A stretch of DNA of 45,432 bases from Spirochaetales bacterium (GTDB lineage: Bacteria; Spirochaetota; Spirochaetia; DSM-27196; Alkalispirochaetaceae), in assembly GCA_028282545.1 (NCBI GenBank), contig JANQHT010000105.1, positions 1 to 45,432 of the forward strand. Reading direction: 5' to 3'. Positions 32,933 through 39,808 of the stretch are shown here, one piece after another. How positions within the stretch are numbered: the stretch's first letter is position 1; each line of letters opens with the position of its first letter. Under the pieces are notes generated by a model. It was given only the letters and a program-made list of their open reading frames with translations. It did no database searches and was not told the origin of the DNA. Both the position numbers and the translations under genes were made by a program.

Positions 32933-33519
32933 GGAAAACGGTTCATTACATCCCGCATTGGGAAGCCGCGCCGGGTCAACGCCCGAATGGCGCGGCTCCG
33001 ATCGTGCTTCGTTTGCTCGGGCAATCGTTTCACGGCGCGGTCAAGCGCAACGGTGAAACAACCGGGGTTTTCGCGTTCGTACGAGTCAATCGCCTCAAAC
33101 GCGAGGCGGTCATCGATACCCCGGGCGGAGAGGCCGTTGATCAATGCGAGGCGGCTCTCCCCGCCCCGCCGGAAACGGGAGCGGACGAAGGCTTCAGCGA
33201 ACCGCTGATCTGACTGAAGATCCCGGCTCGACAGTCCATCCAGGACGCCGGCGATGGCTCGCGTGGAATACCCACGGCGCGTCAATTTTCGGTCCAGCTC
33301 TTTCCGGGAGTGTTCCCGGCGGGCAAGCAGCGCGATTGAGTCGGCACGGCAAAACCGCTCTTCAGCGTCTGCCTGGAGGGCAACAAGCGTACCCTGGTCT
33401 ATCGGATCGCCGGGAGTTGCGCCGAGGTCTTCCCAGGCGTCGCGGGCGATTCGAAACTCCCGGGCGTCACAGGAAACAACAACGCCCGCACCGAGGTTCC
33501 GGTGCGGGCGTACGCGCAT
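32929..33519 (-). CDS. recX: RecX-family regulatory protein
   Basis: RecX proteins bind RecA filaments and restrain recombination. The 196-residue product has the family's three-helix repeats in the second half: ALLARREHSRKELDRKLTRR, RDLQSDQRFAEAFVRSRFRR, RLALINGLSARGIDDRLAFE and a last helical repeat near the C-terminus. The first 75 residues are a beta-rich extension seen in some members. The start at 33519 is the first plausible ATG after rpsI (19 nt away); no ribosome-binding site is visible, and a perfect 11-bp hairpin covers codons 4 to 13. recA is not in the window. It may be the last gene of rplM-rpsI-recX. Confidence 0.85.
   Translation of the reverse strand: MRVRPHRNLGAGVVVSCDAREFRIARDAWEDLGATPGDPIDQGTLVALQADAEERFCRADSIALLARREHSRKELDRKLTRRGYSTRAIAGVLDGLSSRDLQSDQRFAEAFVRSRFRRGGESRLALINGLSARGIDDRLAFEAIDSYERENPGCFTVALDRAVKRLPEQTKHDRSRAIRALTRRGFPMRDVMNRFP
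33483..33510 (-). promoter_or_regulatory. Perfect 11-bp hairpin inside the start of recX
   Basis: CGCCCGCACCG (33483-33493) and CGGTGCGGGCG (33500-33510) are exact inverted repeats with a 6-nt loop. The hairpin starts about 9 nt after the recX start codon. On the minus strand it is followed by TTGTTGTTT, a broken T-tract. It could attenuate read-through from the ribosomal protein operon or limit recX translation. Confidence 0.5.
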
Positions 33520-33538
33520 AATAATGATAGCGGCGTCG

Positions 33539-33925
33539 TTATCGTTTGCTGAACTGGAACTTGCGCCGTGCGCCACGCTGACCGTACTTCTTCCGTTCGA
33601 CCATGCGGGGGTCACGAGTCAGGTATCCGTGTACACGGAGGATCTTCAACACCGACTCATCTTCCCGAACCAGCGCCCGCGCCAACCCGTGGCGAATCGC
33701 TTCCGCCTGCCCCGATTCGCCGCCGCCCTTGGTGGTCACGGTGATACTGTAGTTCTTCTCCCGCTCAAGGACGGCCAAGGGCTGCTGAGCAATGATCCGA
33801 TGATCCGGGCGGGCAAAATACTCGTCGATGGGACGCCCGTTTACAACGAACTCTCCCTTGCCGGAGCGAAGGAATACCCGCGCCATGGAGGTCTTTCTAC
33901 GCCCGGTACCTGTGCATTGTTCCAT
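33539..33925 (-). CDS. rpsI: 30S ribosomal protein S9
   Basis: S9 is a 30S head protein whose C-terminal tail contacts P-site tRNA. The 128-residue product has the family start CTGTGRRKTSMARVFLRSG, the core GGGESGQAEAIRHGLARALV, the segment LTRDPRMVERKKYGQRGARR and the terminal KFQFSKR, all typical. AGGAGA lies about 10 nt before the ATG. It follows rplM by 18 nt in the conserved L13-S9 order. Confidence 0.98.
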   Translation of the reverse strand: MEQCTGTGRRKTSMARVFLRSGKGEFVVNGRPIDEYFARPDHRIIAQQPLAVLEREKNYSITVTTKGGGESGQAEAIRHGLARALVREDESVLKILRVHGYLTRDPRMVERKKYGQRGARRKFQFSKR

Positions 33926-33943
33926 CGTTTGCCGGTCTCCTCG

Positions 33944-34378
33944 TTATTCTTCGATGCCAATCGGCTCGGGTTTCTGAGCCGCGTGCGGGTGATCTGCGCC
34001 GGTGTACACCTTGAGGTTGGTGAACAACTTCCGGCCAAGCCGGTTTTTCGGCAGCATGCCGCGGACAGCGTGTTCCATGGGGAATACCGGTTTACGACGC
34101 AACATCTTCTCGTAAGACGTTGAAGAAAGCGAACCCGGATACCCGCTGTGCCGGTAGTACGTTTTTTGCGTCTCTTTGCGACCGGTGACGACCGCCTTTT
34201 CCGCATTCACGATGATCACGTAGTCGCCCAGTTCCTGGTGCGGCGCGAACTCCGGTTTGTGCTTTCCGCGGAGAAGCGTCGCGGCTTTCGCGGCGACACG
34301 ACCGAGACGCTGACCCTCGGCATCGATCAGATACCACTTACGTTCAACGTCGGATTGTTTTGCCAGTATGGTCTTCAT
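33944..34378 (-). CDS. rplM: 50S ribosomal protein L13
   Basis: L13 is an early assembly protein of the 50S subunit. The 144-residue product has normal length and motifs: WYLIDAEGQRLGRVAAKAAT, LLRGKHKPEFAPHQELGDYV, GRKETQKTYYRHSGYPGSL and PMEHAVRGMLPKNRLGRKLF. The start is ATG at 34378 behind GAGAGA; an upstream extension lacks homology. A short perfect hairpin (34398-34412) lies in the leader between the promoter and the start and could be a site for ribosomal-protein feedback, though it is small. Confidence 0.98.
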   Translation of the reverse strand: MKTILAKQSDVERKWYLIDAEGQRLGRVAAKAATLLRGKHKPEFAPHQELGDYVIIVNAEKAVVTGRKETQKTYYRHSGYPGSLSSTSYEKMLRRKPVFPMEHAVRGMLPKNRLGRKLFTNLKVYTGADHPHAAQKPEPIGIEE

Positions 34379-34422
34379 GGTTGTATCTCTCAGTACGCGC
34401 GCCAATGGCGCGGCAGTGGAAG

Positions 34423-34451
34423 AGGATCACACATTCGTTCGGTGATGTCAA
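34423..34451 (-). promoter_or_regulatory. Promoter for rplM-rpsI(-recX)
   Basis: A perfect minus-strand TTGACA (34446-34451) is followed after 17 nt by GATCCT (34423-34428), which has a TGn extended -10 element in front. The -35 lies just past the stop of the neighbouring membrane-protein gene. The leader is about 40 nt. Confidence 0.6.
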
Positions 34452-34460
34452 GCGACGAGT

Positions 34461-34727
34461 TTACTCTTTGTCAGTCTCTTGCTGCGCTTCCGCCTCGGCG
34501 GCGGCTTCTTCCTCTTCTTCCTTCCGCGCTTCGATGCGGTCCTTGATGTCGGCGATCCCGATCATGATGGCGATGAGGCCGATGAAGACGGCCAGGAGCG
34601 GGACTCCGCCGGCCAGGACCACTTTGACCTGTTCCCACCAACCGAGCAGTGCGAACGAAATCGACCTGGGCAGCACGGCGTAGACTGCAAATAGAACAAA
34701 TACGATCCCGACGATCAAAGCTCCCAT
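34461..34727 (-). CDS. Small two-span membrane protein with charged C-terminal tail
   Basis: I do not recognise the family. The 88-residue product has two membrane spans (about 2-22, GALIVGIVFVLFAVYAVLP, and 40-62, VVLAGGVPLLAVFIGLIAIM). A strongly charged cytosolic tail follows (DIKDRIEARKEEEEEAAAEA), probably helical. GGAGGAAGA before the ATG at 34727 fixes the start and rules out the slightly longer upstream frame. It ends just upstream of the rplM promoter. Nothing shows its function. Confidence 0.7.
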   Translation of the reverse strand: MGALIVGIVFVLFAVYAVLPRSISFALLGWWEQVKVVLAGGVPLLAVFIGLIAIMIGIADIKDRIEARKEEEEEAAAEAEAQQETDKE

Positions 34728-34809
34728 ATTCTCTTCCTCCAAGGGTAATTGTAATGGCGATTTTATTCGGTGAATACAACCGCGAAACGGGGGCTCCTGT
34801 CAACCTTTA

Positions 34810-35103
34810 CTAGACTCGATTGCGCTGTACCATAATCGCAAATCCGGCGAGCAGAAGCAGCCACGCCGTCCCCTTGAGGACCGCCCAGAAAAACGGGATT
34901 CCGAACAGCACCGTTCCGCCGATCGAGAAAACGCCCACCAGGTCCAGCGTCCGAAACACCGCTTCCCCAAACCGCACAACGGTAGCGATGATCACCAGCA
35001 TCCAGGCGGAGTCGCGCGTCAACGACCAGAGCAGTACCCCGAAAAAGGTCGCCGCGAAACCCAGAACCAGTTCGATGGCAACAAGTACCGTTTCAGGCGT
35101 CAC
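34810..35103 (-). CDS. Small three-span membrane protein
   Basis: I do not recognise the family. The 97-residue protein has three to four hydrophobic segments (about 5-26 TVLVAIELVLGFAATFFGVL, 32-45, 58-72, and 77-92) and a short basic end QRNRV. The GTG start at 35103 overlaps the end of the aminotransferase-like gene by 11 nt, so the two are translationally coupled, and that gene in turn overlaps the UvrD-like helicase gene. No function can be assigned. Confidence 0.65.
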   Translation of the reverse strand: MTPETVLVAIELVLGFAATFFGVLLWSLTRDSAWMLVIIATVVRFGEAVFRTLDLVGVFSIGGTVLFGIPFFWAVLKGTAWLLLLAGFAIMVQRNRV

Positions 35104-35929
35104 GCCGGAACCTCCTCAACGCATCGGTCTCCTTCACGCTCAACTGGGGTGGTACCACGAAGGGGCCTTCCGGGCGAACCGGAAAGACCATTCCCGAGGC
35201 GAGAGCGCGCGTCCGAACGTCGCGCCACGCCCCCTCGGCGTACGGAACCGGGTCAAGCGAACCCAATGAACAGAGCCGTGGTTCCGCGCCGGCGGCAACG
35301 AGGTATTGACCGTTGGCCACATACCCGGGTGGAACGGGTACGGCCCGTGCCTCGAGGCTTTCCCGCGCCGGCGCCGTCGCCAAGGCCGCACAAGCACGAA
35401 CCATGCCGGCACCCACGAAGGGCACCACGGAACGCACCTGCCCAAGCGAGGCGAGGAACGAGGCCCCGGCCTCCGTCAACGCACAGGCGGGTACCGGCTG
35501 ATCCGGAAACGGCCACGGAACCACCGGAACCAGGACGTCCGCGCCATCCCACTGGTCACAGCGGCAGAAGGGGCGCCACAGCAGCACCCGGGGGCGACCA
35601 TCGTCGCCGCCGGCGGTGTCCAGGGCGGCCGGAATGGTCCGAACGTCCTCTACCAGGATCACCGATCGAAGGTCGTGGAAACCGGCCGACGCGAGGAGGC
35701 GCCGCACCGCACCCGTCACACGATGTACCCAGGGATCATCGACCGCCGTCCAGACGCCGCGGGATATCTCGTTTTTGACGGCTGTCGAGAGCCCCCGTAC
35801 GCGGTGTCCCAGGATTGCGCGCCCGCCGGCCTGGCAGTAGTCCACGTACCGGTTGCCCCGCCTGTCGTAGAGGTACCAGTCCCGGGCGCGAACGAACGAA
35901 ACGCCGAGCCCCTCGTACCAGCTCACCAC
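35093..35929 (-). CDS. Degenerate class III aminotransferase-like protein
   Basis: The first 55 residues match the N-terminal signature of class III PLP aminotransferases such as glutamate-1-semialdehyde aminomutase (WYLYDRRGNRYVDYCQAGGR, AILGHRVRGLSTAVKNEI). The remaining sequence keeps some segment order (a substitute for the Asp-rich region in PRVLLWRPFCRCDQWDGADV) but lacks the PLP-binding lysine context and is only 278 residues, against about 420 normally. I see no frameshift: the frame is open from start to stop and tightly overlaps both neighbours (7 nt with the helicase, 11 nt with the small membrane gene). It therefore looks like an expressed non-catalytic relative rather than a decayed gene. 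Confidence 0.65.
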   Translation of the reverse strand: MVSWYEGLGVSFVRARDWYLYDRRGNRYVDYCQAGGRAILGHRVRGLSTAVKNEISRGVWTAVDDPWVHRVTGAVRRLLASAGFHDLRSVILVEDVRTIPAALDTAGGDDGRPRVLLWRPFCRCDQWDGADVLVPVVPWPFPDQPVPACALTEAGASFLASLGQVRSVVPFVGAGMVRACAALATAPARESLEARAVPVPPGYVANGQYLVAAGAEPRLCSLGSLDPVPYAEGAWRDVRTRALASGMVFPVRPEGPFVVPPQLSVKETDALRRFRRDA

Positions 35930-38058
35930 GTCTCTCCGGCGATTCGTTCCAACGGAGCGTACCGGGGCAGGAACTGCGCGGTCCGGCCCGTTTCAAAGCG
36001 AACGAGCACGCAGGGCTCGCGGCCGGATACCCACGATCGAACGACACATCCGCTCCCGTAGTCGTCGTGATACACCACCGTCCCCCGAGGCCATTCGTCG
36101 AGTTCTTCCTTCGCCGAATCGAACCGGGCGGCGCCAATCGTGCGGCAGCTTCCCTGGGGGATCTCCTCGAGAAATGGCGACGCGCCCATTGGTGTTACCC
36201 GGCCGTGAATGCGGCGCATCCGGCAGCACGTCATGTACAACTCGTCCCGGGCGCGGGTGATCGCCACGTAGAAGAGGCGGCGCTCCTCTTCGAGTTCGTC
36301 CGGGTCGCTCCCGCGGGGAAAGAGCCCCTCTTCCAGGCCGGTAATCACCACGCGGTCGAATTCGAGTCCCTTGGTGTTGTGCATCGTTATCAAAACGACC
36401 CGTGCATCTTCGGCGGTCGCCGTTTCGCGGGCACTGTCGAGTTCAATCGCCTCGAGGAACGCCACCAGGCCGTCGCGATTTGCATCGTAGAGGGCGGCGG
36501 CGTTGATGAGTTCCTCCATATTCTGGACCTTCTGCGTTCCCGCGACGCTATCCTGCTCGCGGTGGTACGTCCAGATGCCGGATCGCTCCAGGAGAGTTTC
36601 CGCCACGCGACCCAGACGCATGGTACCGTCATCGCCGGACCCACTCGCTTCGTCGGACGGCTCATCAAGCACACGCGCCGTTTCGCGATAGGCCGTCACG
36701 AACGCCTGGAGCGGCTCCCGGGCGCGTTTTGTAACCGACGCCTCCCGTCCGGCGGCAAGCAGATCACCGTCGCTGTTCGCCGCCTTGGCAATGATCGCGT
36801 CAACGCTCTTGGCTCCGAGCCCGCGGGCGGGTTTGTTGATAACGCGCCGAAAGGCAACTTCGTCTCGCGGGTTGGAGAGCAGCTTCAGCAACGCCACGGC
36901 GTCGCGGATCTCCTCGCGTTCGTAAAACCGAACCGTTCCGATGATCCGGTACGGGATTCCCAGCCGCAGAAAGGCCGTTTCGAAGAGTCGCGATTGCGCG
37001 TTGGTCCGATAGAGCACCGCCGTCTCCAGGGGGTCCGCGGAACGGTCCGTCTCCGATTCGAGCAGTTGGACCACGAGATCGACCTCGTCGTCCTGATCCT
37101 CCAAGTAGGCGACGGTCGGCTGCTCGCCGCCGTCCCGAGTGGTAAAGAGCGTTTTCCCGAGCCTCCCGCTGTTGTGTGCCACGACAGCATCGGCGATACG
37201 AAGGATGGGAGCGGTGGATCGATAATTCTGCTCCAGCCGGACGATCCTCGTTCCCGGAAAGAGATCGGGAAACCCGAGAATATTGCGCACTTCCGCTCCG
37301 CGAAACCGGTAGATCGACTGGTCGTCATCTCCAACGACGCACACAAAGGATTCCTTGCCCGTCAGCGCGCGCAGGAGTCGGTACTGGGCCACGTTGGAAT
37401 CCTGGTACTCGTCCACCAGGAGATACCGGAATCGGCTGCGCGTTCGCTCCGCCAGGCCGGAGTCCCGGTCTATTGACAGGACCGGCAGCATGATCAGGTC
37501 ACCAAAGTCGACGTTACCCATCTCCTCCAACCGGCGTTGGTACGCGGCGTAGATAGCGGAAAACTGGGGATCGTCGGAGATGGTCGAGAGGTCGTCGTCC
37601 GGCACGAGGCAATAGTCCTTGGCACGACTGATCTGCCGCGCCCAGAGGCCGCACGTATTGCGGTTGAACTGCGGGTAGAGGGAGTGAACCAGCGTCGTCG
37701 AATCGTCGTCATCGTAGATGGAAAACCCGCGGGGAATGCCGATCACGTCTGCGTTCCTTCGCAGGAACCACGCCCCGAAGGAGTGAAACGTCCGAATCGT
37801 TGCATCTGAGGCGCGCGGAGTCAGGCCGGCGGCGCGTTCGCGCATCTCGTTTGCGGCTTTGTTGGTGAAGGTGACGGCCAGGATGGAGTGCGGGCTTTCA
37901 CGAAGCTCCTCGATGATGTAGGCCACTTTGACCGTGACAACCCGCGTCTTGCCGCTGCCCGCACCGGCCAGGATCAACAAAGGCGATTCAAAGTGCATGA
38001 CCGCTTCGCGTTGCTGCGTGTTCAATCCTGCGAGTGCGCGTTGAAGGTCTTCGTTCAT
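35923..38058 (-). CDS. UvrD/PcrA/Rep-type ATP-dependent DNA helicase
   Basis: This superfamily 1A 3'-5' helicase acts in repair and replication restart. The 711-residue protein shows the motifs in order: Q-motif LNTQQREAVM, Walker A ILAGAGSGKTRVV, Ia AVTFTNKAANEMRERA, RTFHSFGAWFLRR, Walker B/II LLVDEYQDSNVAQYRLL, III GDDDQSIYRFRGAE, IV QNYRSTAPIL, V ITMHNTKGLEFDRVVITGLE, and VI EERRLFYVAITRARDELY. The C-terminal tail includes a Tudor-like PcrA end (WPRGTVVYHDDYGSGCVVRS). An ATG at 38070 is also in frame, but it lies inside a TACAAT -10-like box, so I use 38058; no SD precedes either. It overlaps the next gene by 7 nt. Confidence 0.94.
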   Translation of the reverse strand: MNEDLQRALAGLNTQQREAVMHFESPLLILAGAGSGKTRVVTVKVAYIIEELRESPHSILAVTFTNKAANEMRERAAGLTPRASDATIRTFHSFGAWFLRRNADVIGIPRGFSIYDDDDSTTLVHSLYPQFNRNTCGLWARQISRAKDYCLVPDDDLSTISDDPQFSAIYAAYQRRLEEMGNVDFGDLIMLPVLSIDRDSGLAERTRSRFRYLLVDEYQDSNVAQYRLLRALTGKESFVCVVGDDDQSIYRFRGAEVRNILGFPDLFPGTRIVRLEQNYRSTAPILRIADAVVAHNSGRLGKTLFTTRDGGEQPTVAYLEDQDDEVDLVVQLLESETDRSADPLETAVLYRTNAQSRLFETAFLRLGIPYRIIGTVRFYEREEIRDAVALLKLLSNPRDEVAFRRVINKPARGLGAKSVDAIIAKAANSDGDLLAAGREASVTKRAREPLQAFVTAYRETARVLDEPSDEASGSGDDGTMRLGRVAETLLERSGIWTYHREQDSVAGTQKVQNMEELINAAALYDANRDGLVAFLEAIELDSARETATAEDARVVLITMHNTKGLEFDRVVITGLEEGLFPRGSDPDELEEERRLFYVAITRARDELYMTCCRMRRIHGRVTPMGASPFLEEIPQGSCRTIGAARFDSAKEELDEWPRGTVVYHDDYGSGCVVRSWVSGREPCVLVRFETGRTAQFLPRYAPLERIAGETW

Positions 38059-38116
38059 TGGCGCCGCCATTGTAGTACGCTTGTCCGTTCCTTTTCACCC
38101 GTGATAGCGTGTTTGT

Positions 38117-39163
38117 ATGAAAGCGAACCGAACCCCTCTTTCCCGTACACACTTCCTGATCCTCATGGCACTCGCGGCGGTACCAACGCTGCCGGCGGAG
38201 ACGACCTATGAACGGTCCACCGGGTTCGATTTTGCCTACTACCCCCCGGACCAGCGCGGCTACGAGCTTTCGGACGGTGACTTTGCGCCGATTTCGTTCG
38301 ATGTCATTGAAAGCGACGGTACCACCGGGAAGCGCGATCTCGGTTCTTCCTTTGGAGGCGTTGAGGCGAAGGGGTTCTTGATACAGGATTGGACGTACCC
38401 GGCGCTCCGTTTCGGCCATGGGCCGCTGGTGAGCGGAAACACCCTAGGCATCCGATCCACCACCGGTATCAGCCCCGTGTCGCTCACACAGGAGTTTCAA
38501 CTCAATGCAACGCCGATCGCCTTTTTGCGCTTCGCCGTGGGCGGCTTTGCCGCTACCGGGTGGAATATCGGCATTTTTGACGGGCTCGGGACGGTGGATA
38601 CGGTCACCGGAGAAATCGACGACGGCTCCTTCGAAGGGCTCGTCCTGCGCGGATACGGTTCATTCACGTTCCAGTTCGATTTCGCCGCGGTGGTGCCGGG
38701 AGAGTGGAACCACGTGGTCATCGTCTATTCGCCGCGCATGACCTGGCAGACCTTCACCGGGGGCGACAAAGACGAGCCGTGGTCGTTCGAACTCGACGAC
38801 GGCTCCAACTACCGCGGACCGGAACTTTCGCAGACGCTCTTCCTCGGACACCAGCCCCCGGGAATGGCGCTTTCCACCGTCGGTTTCCTGCTCGAATGGG
38901 ATCGTCTTGTGGGATCCGCGAAGGAGCGCGGCGAAGAGAGTTCTTCCGTGGACTGGGATGCCGGCTTCACCACGCTCAAAACCGCACTGGTCATGAACTT
39001 CGCCTTCGGCGACGTCCATTCACTGACGGTGCTGCCGCAGTTCCGCTTCGACCGCTTGGCGACGCCGGCAACGGTCGACAACGCCGCCGTTCAAGCCCGG
39101 GAGTCTGCCGGTGGATACTGGGATTTCTATCGCGTGGCTCTCTCGTACCGGCGCTCCCTGTAA
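38117..39163 (+). CDS. Exported beta-rich protein, probably outer membrane
   Basis: The 348-residue protein has an N-terminal signal peptide (about 1-27, LSRTHFLILMALAAVPTLPA, cleavage near AE). The mature chain consists of alternating hydrophobic/polar strands with aromatic girdles (AFLRFAVGGFAATGWNIGIF, FEGLVLRGYGSFTFQFDF, NHVVIVYSPRMTWQTF) and ends YWDFYRVALSYRRSL, close to a C-terminal outer-membrane strand but ending in Leu rather than Phe/Tyr. No cysteines or enzyme motifs are seen. I cannot name a family. The ATG lacks a ribosome-binding site; a GTGATAGC element stands 8 nt upstream. It is divergent from the helicase gene. Confidence 0.65.
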   Translation: MKANRTPLSRTHFLILMALAAVPTLPAETTYERSTGFDFAYYPPDQRGYELSDGDFAPISFDVIESDGTTGKRDLGSSFGGVEAKGFLIQDWTYPALRFGHGPLVSGNTLGIRSTTGISPVSLTQEFQLNATPIAFLRFAVGGFAATGWNIGIFDGLGTVDTVTGEIDDGSFEGLVLRGYGSFTFQFDFAAVVPGEWNHVVIVYSPRMTWQTFTGGDKDEPWSFELDDGSNYRGPELSQTLFLGHQPPGMALSTVGFLLEWDRLVGSAKERGEESSSVDWDAGFTTLKTALVMNFAFGDVHSLTVLPQFRFDRLATPATVDNAAVQARESAGGYWDFYRVALSYRRSL

Positions 39164-39169
39164 GGTGAC

Positions 39170-39808
39170 GTGACCGTCGCGTTGTGGGCGGCCTTTGGGG
39201 CGCTCGCAGTTGTCCACATCGCGTTGCTTCCCCTTGACCGGCCCCGGCTTGCGGGAACAACCAAGGCGTTCTTAATCCCGTTCCTCCTGGCGGCAATCGT
39301 AGCCGGCGGCGCCCGCCCCGGCGGTGCCTCTTCGCTGGTGTTCGCCGGCCTTCTCTGTGGATGGGCCGGAGACGTACTGCTCCTCCGCGAGGGGAAGCGT
39401 TGGTTCCTGGCCGGCCTGGGAGCATTTCTGCTCGGGCACGTTGCGTACATCGCGTGGTTTGTCTCACAGGGTGCACGCGCGACGGTTCTGCCGGTTGTCG
39501 CGGCCCTGGCTTTGCTAACACCGCCGTTACTCCTGATCCGGCGCCACGCCGGGGCCGTACGGGTCCCGGCGGCCCTCTACGCCGGTCTCCTCTACGCGCT
39601 GGTGGTGACCGCCACCTGGGCGTGGCAGGACGGCTGGCGCATGGGCGCATACGCCACGGTCGGGGCTACGCTCTTCCTCGTTTCCGATGCGATTCTGGCT
39701 CTACAGGAGTTCACCGACTGGATTGGCCGCGCCCGGGTACCGGTGATGGCAACGTACATCCCGGCGCAGGTACTTATCGCTCTGACGTTGCTTGAGGTAT
39801 CGCCGTGA
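39170..39808 (+). CDS. YhhN/TMEM86 family membrane protein (lysoplasmalogenase-like)
   Basis: The 212-residue inner-membrane protein has about eight hydrophobic spans. The family signature is clear: GLLCGWAGDVLLLREGKRWF, FLLGHVAYIAWFV, and late GATLFLVSDAILAL followed by TYIPAQVLIALTL. Members include the human lysoplasmalogenase TMEM86B; bacterial relatives are thought to cleave vinyl-ether lysolipids, and plasmalogens occur in some anaerobes, so that role is plausible. The start is GTG at 39170 behind AAGGTGAC, 6 nt after the preceding stop. Its TGA overlaps the GTG of the methyltransferase gene by 4 nt, so the two are translationally coupled. Confidence 0.83.
   Translation: MTVALWAAFGALAVVHIALLPLDRPRLAGTTKAFLIPFLLAAIVAGGARPGGASSLVFAGLLCGWAGDVLLLREGKRWFLAGLGAFLLGHVAYIAWFVSQGARATVLPVVAALALLTPPLLLIRRHAGAVRVPAALYAGLLYALVVTATWAWQDGWRMGAYATVGATLFLVSDAILALQEFTDWIGRARVPVMATYIPAQVLIALTLLEVSP

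Noticed and set aside
35093..35929. Pseudogene call for the aminotransferase-like gene
   Set aside because: The frame is intact from start to stop and overlaps both neighbours in the way of a translated operon gene, so I describe it as a degenerate but probably expressed protein.
35815..37476. A 553-codon plus-strand frame
   Set aside because: It is antisense to the UvrD-like helicase, whose motifs are complete.
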